Assembly: GCF_013407955.1 (NCBI RefSeq)
Contig: NZ_JACCBU010000001.1
Span: 3,038,001-3,102,000 of the forward strand
From: Microlunatus parietis
Lineage (GTDB): Bacteria; Actinomycetota; Actinomycetes; Propionibacteriales; Propionibacteriaceae
Direction of reading: 5' to 3'
Length of the DNA stretch: 64,000 nucleotides
The notes beneath the pieces are model-generated. The model was not told the origin of the DNA. It saw only the letters and a program-made list of their open reading frames with translations, and did not search any database. The translations under genes and the position numbers were made by a program. Position 1 is the first letter of the stretch. Each line of letters starts with the position of its first letter. This document shows, piece after piece, positions 43,813 to 51,897 of the stretch.

Positions 43813-44193
43813 ATGACCGAGCACAGCCCCGCGACCGCCACCGCCGTCGCCTTCATCGAGGCGTTCGCGGCCAAGGACCTGACGAAACTGGCCGGCTACT
43901 GCGCCGACGACATCGTCTTCGAGAGCCCGCGGGTCAAGATCACCGGCGCCCCGGACGTGGCCGAGGCGATGGGACAGTTCGCCCAGGCCGTCGCGAGCAT
44001 CGACATCATCGCGGCGTACGGTGACGACGAGCATGCGGTGATCATGTACGACATGCAGACCGGCCCCTTCGGCACGATCCGGGCCGCCGACCACTTCGTC
44101 GTACGCGACGGCAAGATCATCTCCGACCAGCTTGTGTTCGACACCTACGAACTGCGCAGGTTCGAGGAATCCCAGACCCCTGCGGCAGGATGA
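43813..44193 (+). CDS. SnoaL-like / NTF2-fold protein
   Basis: A 126-residue NTF2-like protein: ATAVAFIEAFAAKDLTKLAGYCADDIVFESPRVKITG at the N-terminus and FGTIRAADHFVVRDGKIISDQLVFDTYEL near the end, typical of SnoaL-like polyketide-cyclase-related proteins with unknown ligands. I start at ATG 43813. It is divergent from the HxlR gene, which probably controls it. Confidence 0.82.
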   Translation: MTEHSPATATAVAFIEAFAAKDLTKLAGYCADDIVFESPRVKITGAPDVAEAMGQFAQAVASIDIIAAYGDDEHAVIMYDMQTGPFGTIRAADHFVVRDGKIISDQLVFDTYELRRFEESQTPAAG

Positions 44194-44235
44194 ACTCGCG
44201 CGTGGCAGGACTGGCCGGGCGCACCCAGGCAGACT

Positions 44236-44577
44236 GTGGCCGTGACCTTCGACTTCGACAGCTATCAGCAGGCGGCGGCCCGGACCGGTGCTCCGATCGC
44301 GACCGATCACCCGATCGCGTATCCGACCCTTGGCCTGGTCAACGAGGCAGGCGAGGTGGCGGGGAAGGTGAAGAAGATCTTCCGGGATCGGCAGGGCGTG
44401 ATCACCGACACGGACCGGGACGCGTTGGCGCTGGAGCTCGGCGACGTGCTCTGGTACGTCTCGGAGCTCTGCACCAGACTCGACATCCGGTTGGAGGACG
44501 TCGCGGCGCGCAACGTCGCCAAGCTCGCCGATCGGGCCTCGCGCGGCGCGATCAAGGGCGATGGTGATCATCGCTGA
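44236..44577 (+). CDS. MazG-like nucleotide pyrophosphohydrolase
   Basis: A 113-residue single-domain protein with the MazG motif NEAGEVAGKVKKIFRD and, 30 residues on, ELGDVLWYVSELC, giving the EExxE...ExxD Mg2+-binding pattern (first pair partly replaced by E-A-G-E). These enzymes hydrolyse (d)NTPs to NMP and pyrophosphate in house-cleaning. GTG start. Confidence 0.85.
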   Translation: MAVTFDFDSYQQAAARTGAPIATDHPIAYPTLGLVNEAGEVAGKVKKIFRDRQGVITDTDRDALALELGDVLWYVSELCTRLDIRLEDVAARNVAKLADRASRGAIKGDGDHR

Positions 44578-44724
44578 GCACCCCCGTCACCCGGACAACT
44601 CCTTCACCAGGTACGTGCACGGGTCCTTGATCCTCGGTCGTGCAGCCCGACCAGCGCACCTCGCTCACCGACAGCGTGGAATGTTCGGGGCACCAGACGC
44701 GGCGGAGGTTTCCACGTTGACCGG

Positions 44725-44955
44725 GTGGCTGGCCTGAGCCGGGTGAGCACACGTGACGTGCCGGCCCAGATCGGCGATCTGCCACGGATCGGGCGGCCGG
44801 CGAACAGCGCCCTGTTGAACGAGGGGATCACCACCCTGGAGCAGGTGGCCGTGCTGGGCAGGAGCCGGCTCGCGGCGCTGCACGGCGTCGGGCCGAAGGC
44901 CGTCACGCTGCTCGCCGAGGCGATCCGGGAGCGCGGGCTCGACTTCGGCGCTTAG
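44725..44955 (+). CDS. Small helix-hairpin-helix protein
   Basis: A 76-residue protein whose core, LPRIGRPANSALLNEGITTLEQVAVLGRSRLAALHGVGPKAVTLLAEAI, is a tandem helix-hairpin-helix like the C-terminal domain of RNA polymerase alpha. It may bind DNA. GTG 44725 is taken; the later GTG at 44743 is also possible. It converges on the MmcQ gene with a 4-base overlap. Confidence 0.75.
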   Translation: MAGLSRVSTRDVPAQIGDLPRIGRPANSALLNEGITTLEQVAVLGRSRLAALHGVGPKAVTLLAEAIRERGLDFGA

Positions 44956-45338
44956 GGCTCGTACTCGCGGACCAGGCTCACCGGCGCGACCAGGCGCCAG
45001 GCGTCGACCAGCAGTTCCCGGAGTTGAGCCTGGTCCGCGGTCCGCAGCCGTACGATCACGCCGGGCGAGCCTGCATAGTGCGGCGTCACGAAGAACGTCA
45101 CCGGGTCCTGATCCAGCAGCGCGGCCTTCTCGTCCGGCCCGGCCTTCACGAAGACGAACTCCTCGCCCGCCACCGCGTCCGGCGGCGACCCGCGCTCACC
45201 GCCGGCGGGATAGGACACGACCTTCCCGCGCACCTTGATCACGCCGCGCGGAAAGTGCCCGCCCGGCGAGTGGAACTCGGCGCCGGGCAGCGCCGCCAGG
45301 AACCCCTGCACGTCGTCCCAGGTCCGCAACCGGTCCAT
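44952..45338 (-). CDS. MmcQ/YjbR family protein
   Basis: A 128-residue protein with the MmcQ/YjbR pattern: LRTWDDVQGFLAALPGAE at the start, KVRGKVVSYPAG, EFVFVKAGPDEKAALLDQDPVTFFVTPHYAGSPGVIVRL and an ending ELLVDAWRLVAP. The fold is CyaY-like and putative DNA-binding. I start at ATG 45338 with AAGGAG 9 bases upstream. It lies 2 bases after the nucleotidyltransferase stop and is co-transcribed with it. Confidence 0.85.
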   Translation of the reverse strand: MDRLRTWDDVQGFLAALPGAEFHSPGGHFPRGVIKVRGKVVSYPAGGERGSPPDAVAGEEFVFVKAGPDEKAALLDQDPVTFFVTPHYAGSPGVIVRLRTADQAQLRELLVDAWRLVAPVSLVREYEP

Positions 45339-45340
45339 GA

Positions 45341-45871
45341 TCAACTCCTTAGTTCGTCGACGGTCCGGACGCCGCGGTCGAGCACGGCCCGATAGATCTC
45401 GGATCCGCCGATCCGCTCGGGATAGTCCGGACACTCCGTCTTCAAGCGAAGGATCAGCTCGCGTTGAGCGGCGGGAAGCTCACGAAGCCGGAGCGCGTCG
45501 GCGACGTGCGGCCGTTCCACGGCGTGCAGCCAGAAGGTCAGGTCCACCTTCCAACCGTCACCGAGCTTGAGCACGAGGTAGAACCGCTCGTCCGTGATCT
45601 TGGACGTAGGCCGCCGATCACCGCGCTCGTCCCGGAAGTCTGCATCCATGATCACGACGCGCTCGGCCAGCGCCGCCAGACCGGCCAAGATCATCGGCGC
45701 CGTCGCGTCCGGCGCGTCGAACATGACGTCAAGATCGCGTAGGACCAGCAGGCCGGACCGGACGCTGCCGATCACCTGCGGCCGCCAACCGAAGGCGGAG
45801 CCGAGGTCGAGCTGGGCGAGCAGCCGAGTGGCCTCGCCTTCCAGCTGCACGGCTCGTTCGGACGGTGCCAT
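45341..45871 (-). CDS. Predicted nucleotidyltransferase-fold protein
   Basis: A 176-residue protein with GSVRSGLLVLRDLDVMF, the GS-x(10)-DxD pattern of the polymerase-beta-like nucleotidyltransferase fold, and a later KVDLTFW that would supply the third carboxylate. The C-terminus (LRLKTECPDYPERIGGSEIYRAVLDRGVRTVDEL) resembles small stand-alone transferases such as GrpB-like or MNT-like proteins. Substrate unknown. I start at ATG 45871. Confidence 0.65.
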   Translation of the reverse strand: MAPSERAVQLEGEATRLLAQLDLGSAFGWRPQVIGSVRSGLLVLRDLDVMFDAPDATAPMILAGLAALAERVVIMDADFRDERGDRRPTSKITDERFYLVLKLGDGWKVDLTFWLHAVERPHVADALRLRELPAAQRELILRLKTECPDYPERIGGSEIYRAVLDRGVRTVDELRS

Positions 45872-45975
45872 GCCCCTGACCGTAGGGGCTCCGATCCCGA
45901 ACACGCCAGAGCATCGGCAGCCCACTGTCGGAGCCCGCCGCTACGGTCAGGGACAAGCCGAACGAAGGAGTTGCC

Positions 45976-46305
45976 ATGGTGAAGATCGCCGCCGTCTGCC
46001 TGCACGGCGAGGACTGGCGCCGCGGCGCCCGCTTCTGGGCCGAGGCGCTCGGCTACGCGCCGCATCCCGAGGCGGAGGACGTACTGGTCCCGCCGGACGG
46101 GGACGGCCCGTTTCTCGCGGTGTACGGGGACGCGACCCACCTCGACCTGTCGACCAGCGGTCCCGAGGAGCAGCAGGCCGAGATCGCCCGGCTGGAGTCG
46201 ATCGGCGCGGAACGCGTCCCCGACTGGCCCTATCCGAAGGGCGCGGACTTCGTCGTGATGCGCGATCCGGTCGGCAATCTGTTCTGCGTGCTCGACCACG
46301 ACTGA
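45976..46305 (+). CDS. VOC (glyoxalase-like) family protein
   Basis: A 109-residue single VOC module: VCLHGEDWRRGARFWAEALGYAPH at the start and FVVMRDPVGNLFCVLDHD at the end, with the terminal Asp-Pro-x-Gly-Asn-x-Phe signature. Probably a dimer; metal and substrate unknown. AAGGAG lies 6 bases before the ATG. Confidence 0.87.
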   Translation: MVKIAAVCLHGEDWRRGARFWAEALGYAPHPEAEDVLVPPDGDGPFLAVYGDATHLDLSTSGPEEQQAEIARLESIGAERVPDWPYPKGADFVVMRDPVGNLFCVLDHD

Positions 46306-46353
46306 CCGCGTCCACGTCCGCAAAAGGTTACGGACGAGGAGGAATACGTACTG

Positions 46354-46377
46354 TAATATCTCCCGAGGTATCGGGAG
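46354..46377 (+). promoter_or_regulatory. AT-rich -10-like box and hairpin upstream of the tandem gene array
   Basis: TAATAT (46354-46359), unusually AT-rich for this genome, is followed at once by CTCCCGA-GGTA-TCGGGAG (46360-46377). The hairpin may be a terminator for the VOC gene or an element of the promoter of the first paralogue, 130 bases before its start. Confidence 0.4.
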
Positions 46378-46506
46378 CCGGAACCCTTCGGCGCCCTGAA
46401 ACCAGGATGGTCGAGCCCACTGCGGGTGACGATCACGTTCGCTCCCGGAGCTCGGGCATTCACAACTGAATGCATGCCATCAGGCGGCAACTCGGGAGGG
46501 GACCAC

Positions 46507-47214
46507 ATGGTTCGGCCGCGCAGAGCCCTTATCGACATGCAGCCGTCGTCGCCGTGGGCGCGACGGCTGGTCATCTTGATCACCGTACCGGCGGTGACGA
46601 TCGCCGCCGTGTTCGCCGGCCTGTATCTGTACCAGCAGCAGCAGGCCACTCGGACGGTCAATCCTGCCGGTCCGCCGTCGAGCAGCCCCAGCGACACGGC
46701 GAAGATCAAGCAGGCCATCTCGGACTGCCGGCGCGAGGTCGCGCTGGCCGAGTCCGTGCTCAGCGCCGCCGACGACGGGGTACGGAACTGGCGGCAACGC
46801 GTCCAGGCGCAGACCGACCTGTCGCTCGGCCGGATCACCGAGAAGGAGGCCAGGGACGTCTGGAACCGGACCGGGAACGCGGGCCCGTCCGACATCGCGA
46901 AGTACCAGACCGCCAAGGCCGCCTACCGCGCCGACAACGGCGCCTGCGCCGCGGTCAAGGGTGCGACCGAGGCCGAGCTGGAGCAGTTGAGCATCTGCCG
47001 CGCCCGGGTCGGCAAGGTCGGACCCGCGCTGACCGCGGCCGATCTCACCTTGAAGGACTGGGAGATCCACCTCGGTTCGACGCCGGCCAGTGTCAGCCCC
47101 AGCCAGGATCCGGACGGGATCTGGCGCGACGCGTGGCGCAAGGCTCCGACCAACCTGAACAAGTACTCCGACGCGATGGACACCCTCGCCAAGACCAAGA
47201 GCTGCCCGCGCTGA
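46507..47214 (+). CDS. Tandem paralogue 1: membrane-anchored four-cysteine protein, unknown family
   Basis: 235 residues. A short basic N-terminus (MVRPRRALID), one transmembrane helix (about 18-38), a Pro/Ser linker, and an extracytoplasmic helical domain of about 165 residues shared with the next two genes. Shared features are CRREVA, VQAQTDLSLGR, W..R(T) then SDIAKY.TA, a second Cys (GAC), a third (ICRAR), a tryptophan pair and the ending AMDTLAKTKSCP. Four conserved cysteines could form two disulfides. GGGAGGGG precedes the ATG and is conserved in all three copies. No known domain is recognised. Confidence 0.85.
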   Translation: MVRPRRALIDMQPSSPWARRLVILITVPAVTIAAVFAGLYLYQQQQATRTVNPAGPPSSSPSDTAKIKQAISDCRREVALAESVLSAADDGVRNWRQRVQAQTDLSLGRITEKEARDVWNRTGNAGPSDIAKYQTAKAAYRADNGACAAVKGATEAELEQLSICRARVGKVGPALTAADLTLKDWEIHLGSTPASVSPSQDPDGIWRDAWRKAPTNLNKYSDAMDTLAKTKSCPR

Positions 47215-47403
47215 ACCCGGGAACCCCCCGAGTGAGGAGCCCTGAGGGCGGGTCAAGCACGACCTGGTCCGTTCACCGAGTCTTGATCAACTCCTGAGCC
47301 GCCCCCGCCCGGACTGACCGTGCACTGAGGCGCTGTTGAGATGCCCTCCTTACGATGGCCCGAAATCGCTGCGGTCGCCGGCAACTCGGGAGGGGACCAC
47401 CGT

Positions 47404-48147
47404 ATGGTTCAGCCGCGGAGAGCACTGGACACTCCGCCACGATCACGGCTGCGACGCCTGGTCATCTGGTTCACGGTTCCGGTTCTGCTCCTGGTGATGG
47501 GTGCAGCCGGCGTCGTGGTGTGGACGACGCTCAATCAGGGCGGCCCCGGCACGCCGGCGATACCGCTGGCCAAGCCGGCCGGTTCGGCCGAGGAGACCCC
47601 GGACGACGGCAGCGGCCCGACCGGCCAGCAGTCCGTCGGCGAGGCCATCACGTCCTGCCGGCGGGAGGTGGCCGTGGCCGAGTCCGTACTCGCGGCGGCC
47701 GGCGACGGCATCGGGCACTGGCGCGAACACGTTCAGGCCCAGACCGACCTCTCCCTCGGCCGCACCGAGGAGGACGAGGCCGAGAAGATCTGGCAGCGGA
47801 CCCGGCAGGCCGGCGCCTCCGATGTCGCCAAGTACCAGACGGCCAAGTCGGGACGGAAGGCCGACGGCAACGCGTGCCGCCCGGTGAAGGGCGCCGAGGA
47901 CGACCAGGGTGAGCAGCTCAAGTTGTGCCACACGCGGCTGTCCAAGGTGTCGTCGGCCCTGACCAACGCCGACCTGGCGATGAAGGATTGGCAGCGCCAG
48001 TTGGAGGCGTTGAAGGACGCGGACCCGGACGACCTGCACCACTACGAGGACTCCTGGCTGGAGGCCTGGCGCAAGGCCCCGGAGAACCTGGACAGGTACT
48101 CGGCCGCGATGGACACGCTGGCCAAGACCAAGAGCTGCCCGCGCTAG
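47404..48147 (+). CDS. Tandem paralogue 2: membrane-anchored four-cysteine protein, unknown family
   Basis: 247 residues with the same plan as its upstream neighbour: basic start (MVQPRRALD), transmembrane helix (about 20-42), Gly/Pro/Asp-rich linker, then the conserved domain (SCRREVAVAESVLAAAG, VQAQTDLSLGR, SDVAKYQTAKSG, LCHTRLSKV, EAWRKAPENL, AMDTLAKTKSCP). It is separated from copy 1 by 189 bases that also contain conserved blocks, so the repeat unit includes the 5' region. I do not recognise the family. Confidence 0.85.
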   Translation: MVQPRRALDTPPRSRLRRLVIWFTVPVLLLVMGAAGVVVWTTLNQGGPGTPAIPLAKPAGSAEETPDDGSGPTGQQSVGEAITSCRREVAVAESVLAAAGDGIGHWREHVQAQTDLSLGRTEEDEAEKIWQRTRQAGASDVAKYQTAKSGRKADGNACRPVKGAEDDQGEQLKLCHTRLSKVSSALTNADLAMKDWQRQLEALKDADPDDLHHYEDSWLEAWRKAPENLDRYSAAMDTLAKTKSCPR

Positions 48148-48445
48148 CCCAATTCCACAAGGCAGCGAAGGGGGTCAAGCGGACGCGGTCTCGAAGATGG
48201 GATCTTGACGAACTCCTGAGGCAGCGTTGTCCGAGTTAACGCGCTGCTGCGGAATCCCTGAGTCGCGCTCTTTAGCATGATCATGAACATCGCTGCGTAA
48301 CACGATGCGTATCGTGGGTCGTTCGGGGGAGCGTCGCAGCATCTTCCCGCGGACCGATTCGTCGGGCCGGCGCACTCCGGTGGGCAACGAGCCCTGGAAC
48401 GCCCTCGTCCTCTTCGCAGCGGCAAACTCGGGAGGGGACCGTCCC

Positions 48446-49228
48446 ATGGTTCGGCCGCGAAGAGCAGCAGAGTCACCACCACCGTCGCCGCTGATGCGGC
48501 GCATCGCCATCCTCTGTACGGTTCCGGTCGTCGTGATCGCTGCGGCGGCAGCCGGCGTGCTCGTGTGGTCGGCCCAGCAGAATCCCACCGGCCTGCCGCC
48601 GAACTCCGCCGGCAGCGGCGTACCGCCGTCCTCGTCCGCGCCCGCGTCGGACGACCCGGCCCCGAAGGGGGCACCGTCGGAGAACGCCAGCGGATCGACC
48701 GGTGAGCAGGAGGCGGTCGCCGAGGCCGTCGCGGACTGCCGCCGGGAGGTGGCGCAGAGCGAGTCGGTGCTCCAGGCCGCGAGCCAGGGCGTCGACCATT
48801 GGCGCCAGCACGTCCAGGCGCAGACCGATCTGACGCTGGGCCGCATCACCGAGGCCGAGACCAAGGCGATCTGGAAGCGGACCAGACTGCCCGGCCCCTC
48901 GGACGTGGCCAAGTACGAGACCGCGCGGTCCGGCCACAAGGCCGTGCCCGACGCCTGCAAGGCCGTGGCGGGTGCCACCACGGAGCAGTCCGAGCAGCTG
49001 CAGCTGTGCCGGGCCCGGTTGGAGAAGGTACGGGTCGCGCTCACCGGAGCCGATCTCGCCATGGGCGACTGGGCGGATCACCTCGCCGACATGCGGAAGT
49101 CCGCGAGCGGCCACGTGCACAACGCGCAGGAAGTCTGGCTGGACACCTGGCGGGCTGCTCCGCCGAACCTGGAGAAGTACGCCTCGGCGATGGACACCCT
49201 GGCCAAGACCAAGAGCTGCCCGAGCTAG
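48446..49228 (+). CDS. Tandem paralogue 3: membrane-anchored four-cysteine protein, unknown family
   Basis: 260 residues, the longest copy because its linker (about 50-95) is expanded and rich in Ser, Pro and Gly. The domain repeats DCRREVAQSESVLQAAS, VQAQTDLTLGRITEAE, SDVAKYETARSG, LCRARLEKV, AMGDWADHL and AMDTLAKTKSCPS. Compared with copies 1 and 2 the domain end and the VQAQTDL block are the most constant parts. The 298-base gap before it has the same GGGAGGGG leader. A secreted-side ligand or partner-binding role is a guess. Confidence 0.85.
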   Translation: MVRPRRAAESPPPSPLMRRIAILCTVPVVVIAAAAAGVLVWSAQQNPTGLPPNSAGSGVPPSSSAPASDDPAPKGAPSENASGSTGEQEAVAEAVADCRREVAQSESVLQAASQGVDHWRQHVQAQTDLTLGRITEAETKAIWKRTRLPGPSDVAKYETARSGHKAVPDACKAVAGATTEQSEQLQLCRARLEKVRVALTGADLAMGDWADHLADMRKSASGHVHNAQEVWLDTWRAAPPNLEKYASAMDTLAKTKSCPS

Positions 49229-49235
49229 CTTGGAG

Positions 49236-49655
49236 CTAGACCTGCGGCGGCCCGGGCTGTCCGTACTGACTCGTCGTCGAGTACGGAGCCGGCTGCCCGT
49301 ACTGACCCGGCGCGGGCGGGACCGACGGGCGCTGCGCCTCGGCCGGCGAACCGCCGGACCGACCCGCGACGACGGCGCAGATCACCAGCACCAGCCCGGC
49401 CGCGGACACCAGGCCCAGAACGGCCGACAGGCCCGCGAGGGTACTGATCGAGACGTTGAGCTCATGCGACGCCCAGGGGATGGCCAGCGACCAGACCGCG
49501 TTGAGGATGTGCCCGATCAGCATGATCAGGCAGCCGACCAGACCGAGCACCCGGGCGGACCCGCGGGTCCGGAGGGGGATCAGGATGAGCCCCAGCAGCA
49601 TCGGCAGCGCGTACACGCCCTGTCCCGCGATGAACGCGAGAATGTCGGGGTTCAA
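49236..49655 (-). CDS. Small membrane protein downstream of lysC
   Basis: A 139-residue protein with three hydrophobic segments (about 7-27, 35-57, 70-97) and a hydrophilic Pro/Gln/Tyr-rich cytoplasmic-like tail ([18 protein letters not shown], two QYGQP repeats). The TTG start overlaps the lysC stop (TTGA), implying translational coupling. I do not recognise it. It converges on paralogue 3 with a 7-base gap. Confidence 0.7.
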   Translation of the reverse strand: MNPDILAFIAGQGVYALPMLLGLILIPLRTRGSARVLGLVGCLIMLIGHILNAVWSLAIPWASHELNVSISTLAGLSAVLGLVSAAGLVLVICAVVAGRSGGSPAEAQRPSVPPAPGQYGQPAPYSTTSQYGQPGPPQV

Positions 49656-50917
49656 CGGCCGGTTCCGGCGTAGACGATCGCCTCGCTGTCGGAGTCGAGG
49701 TCGAACGCGGTGTGCGCGGCGACCACGGCCCGGTCGACGTCGTCCTGATCGACGACCACCGAGATCCGGATCTCCGAGGTCGAGATCATCTCGATGTTGA
49801 CGCCGGCGTCGGCGAGGGCGGCGAAGAACTTCGCGGTGACGCCGGGATGGGAGCGCATCCCGACCCCGACCACGGACACCTTGCCGATCTGGTCGTCGTA
49901 CAGAACCTGCTCGAAGCCCACCGTCTCCCGCAGCGCCTCGAGGGCGGCCTTCGCGGCCGTACCGTCGGTCTTCGGCAGGGTGAAGGAGATGTCGGTGCGG
50001 CCGGTGTCCACCGCGGACACGTTCTGCACGATCATGTCGATGTTGATCTCCGTGGCCGCGACCGCCTCGAAGATCCGCGCGGCCTCGCCGACGCGATCCG
50101 GGACACCGACCACGGTGATCTTGGCCTCGCCGCGATCATGCGCGACGCCGGAGATGATCGCCTGTTCCATGGCACTTCCCTTTTCTGCCTCGGTCACCCA
50201 GGTGCCGTCCTTGTCCGAGAACGACGATCGTACATGCACGGCCACGTTCTCCCGCCGGGCGTATTCGACACAACGCAGGTGCAGGATCTTGGCGCCACAG
50301 GCAGCCATCTCCAGCATCTCCTCGTAGCTGATCTTGGGAATCCGCCGGGCGCTCGGCACGATCCTCGGGTCGGCGGTGAAGATCCCGTCGACGTCGGTGT
50401 AGATCTCGCAATGATCGGCGTTCAGCGCGGCGGCCAGCGCGACCGCCGTCGTGTCGGACGCGCCCCGGCCGAGCGTCGTGATGTCCTTCGTGTCCTGGGC
50501 GACGCCCTGGAAGCCGGCCACGATGACGATGTCGCCGGCGTCCACCGCGGACACGATCCGGCCCGGGGTGATGTCGATGATCCGGGCGTTGCCGTGGGTC
50601 CCGGTCGTGATGATGCCGGCCTGGGAGCCGGTCAGTGAGCGTGCGTGCATGCCGAGGTCGGCGATCGCCATCGCCAGCAGCGCGGCGCTCATCCGTTCGC
50701 CGGCGGTGAGCAGCATGTCGAGTTCCCGCGGCGGCGGCAGCGGCGAGACCTGGAGTGCGAGGTCCATCAGCTCGTCGGTGGTGTCGCCCATGGCCGAGAT
50801 CACGACGACGACGTCGTGGCCCTGCTGCTTCGTGGCGACGACGCGCTTGGCGACCCGCTTGATGCTCTCGGCATCGGCCACCGATGATCCGCCGTACTTC
50901 TGCACTACGCGGCCCAC
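49652..50917 (-). CDS. lysC: Aspartate kinase with overlapping beta-subunit reading frame
   Basis: A 421-residue aspartokinase, first enzyme of the lysine/threonine/methionine pathway. KYGGSSVAD opens the kinase domain, with FQGV and [19 protein letters not shown] inside it; two ACT domains follow ([22 protein letters not shown] and [24 protein letters not shown]) for feedback by lysine and threonine. GTG 50917 has GGGGAG 6 bases upstream. An internal ATG at 50170 preceded by AAAAGGGAAG would yield the separate beta subunit known from Corynebacterium and Bacillus. No asd gene follows. Confidence 0.96.
   Translation of the reverse strand: MGRVVQKYGGSSVADAESIKRVAKRVVATKQQGHDVVVVISAMGDTTDELMDLALQVSPLPPPRELDMLLTAGERMSAALLAMAIADLGMHARSLTGSQAGIITTGTHGNARIIDITPGRIVSAVDAGDIVIVAGFQGVAQDTKDITTLGRGASDTTAVALAAALNADHCEIYTDVDGIFTADPRIVPSARRIPKISYEEMLEMAACGAKILHLRCVEYARRENVAVHVRSSFSDKDGTWVTEAEKGSAMEQAIISGVAHDRGEAKITVVGVPDRVGEAARIFEAVAATEINIDMIVQNVSAVDTGRTDISFTLPKTDGTAAKAALEALRETVGFEQVLYDDQIGKVSVVGVGMRSHPGVTAKFFAALADAGVNIEMISTSEIRISVVVDQDDVDRAVVAAHTAFDLDSDSEAIVYAGTGR
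50170..50185 (-). promoter_or_regulatory. Internal ribosome site and start of the lysC beta subunit
   Basis: On the minus strand AAAAGGGAAG precedes ATG 50170 by 5 bases within the lysC frame (residues EKGSAM). The A-rich codons are unlike the surrounding GC-rich usage, which suggests that the ribosome site itself is conserved. Product would be about 172 residues holding both ACT domains. Confidence 0.65.
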
Positions 50918-51039
50918 GCCGACTCCCCATCTCCGTTCGCGAACTTCCCCCGACACAGCGGTCCAATCCAGGCCGGACCAGCCCACACTCTAATCGGGAT
51001 CGGGCGGTTCCCCGGTCCGCCGGTCACTCTGCGAACAGC

Positions 51040-51897
51040 TCAGCTGCCGGTGGCCGGGGCGAGTCGCCGCAACTGCTCGACCAGCGCCGCGATCTCGGCG
51101 GCGACCCCGGTCCGGAGCTCGGGCATCGACATCCTCGACCGCCAGGGCCGGCCGGTCGCGGCCTGCAGGGCGAACTTCTGGCGGGCGATCGAGGGTCCGA
51201 GCAGCCCGACGATGGCCCGGATCCGGTCCGGGTCGTCCCGGTGGCGCAGCATCAGGTCGGGTACGACGGCGAAGCAGCCCGACACCACGCCCGCTCCCCC
51301 TTCGGTCTTGATCACCGGCAACCGGGAGTCGTCACCGGTGTAGAGCGCCTGGTCGGGGCGGACCAGCGCGGCGAAGGCCGCGAAGTCGTCGTTCGCGCGG
51401 CCGGACAGCTTCGCCCCGGCGACGTTCGCGGGCTCCATCAGCGCCCGGAACGTCGCCGCGCCGACCACGACACCGGTCCGGTCCGGAAACAGGTACGGGA
51501 AGACAGCGAGCTCGGGATGCGCTGCCGCAAAGGAATGGGCGTGATCGATGACCTGCCGGTCGTCGGCCGGCAGATAGTACGGCGTGAGCAGCGCGACCCG
51601 GCGCACCCCCGCGGCGGCGGCTCGCTCGGCGAGCTGGTGCGACTCGTACAAGGAAGCGGCGCCGACGTGGGCGACCACCCGGTCGGGTCCGAGGACGTCG
51701 GCGGCCAGCCGGGTCAGTTGATCACGTTCGGCTCGGTCCAGGGCCGGGAACTCGCCGGTGGTACCGGCGACGAGTACGTCGGCATGATCATCCGGGAGCC
51801 GTTCCAGCAGCTCGGCGAACGCGTCCCGGTCGATCCGGAGCGCGTCGTCGAACGGCGTCGGGACGGCGGAGATGATCAAGGGTACGGAACTCGTCAC
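51040..51897 (-). CDS. DHDPS/N-acetylneuraminate lyase-family aldolase
   Basis: A 285-residue TIM-barrel class I aldolase. GTTGE (45-49), Tyr135 in FPYLFPDRTG and Schiff-base Lys163 (GAKLSG) match the family. Because it is the last gene of an operon with a sialidase and a sugar importer, with GTGA overlap to the sialidase, I read it as a sialic-acid or other 2-keto-acid sugar lyase rather than the lysine enzyme, even though lysC lies 122 bases further on. Substrate specificity is inferred from context only. Confidence 0.8.
   Translation of the reverse strand: MTSSVPLIISAVPTPFDDALRIDRDAFAELLERLPDDHADVLVAGTTGEFPALDRAERDQLTRLAADVLGPDRVVAHVGAASLYESHQLAERAAAAGVRRVALLTPYYLPADDRQVIDHAHSFAAAHPELAVFPYLFPDRTGVVVGAATFRALMEPANVAGAKLSGRANDDFAAFAALVRPDQALYTGDDSRLPVIKTEGGAGVVSGCFAVVPDLMLRHRDDPDRIRAIVGLLGPSIARQKFALQAATGRPWRSRMSMPELRTGVAAEIAALVEQLRRLAPATGS

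Noticed and set aside
51040..51897. Calling the DHDPS-fold gene dapA because lysC is next to it
   Set aside because: It overlaps the sialidase gene and belongs to the GntR sugar operon, and a 122-base gap separates it from lysC. Sequence motifs alone fit both families.
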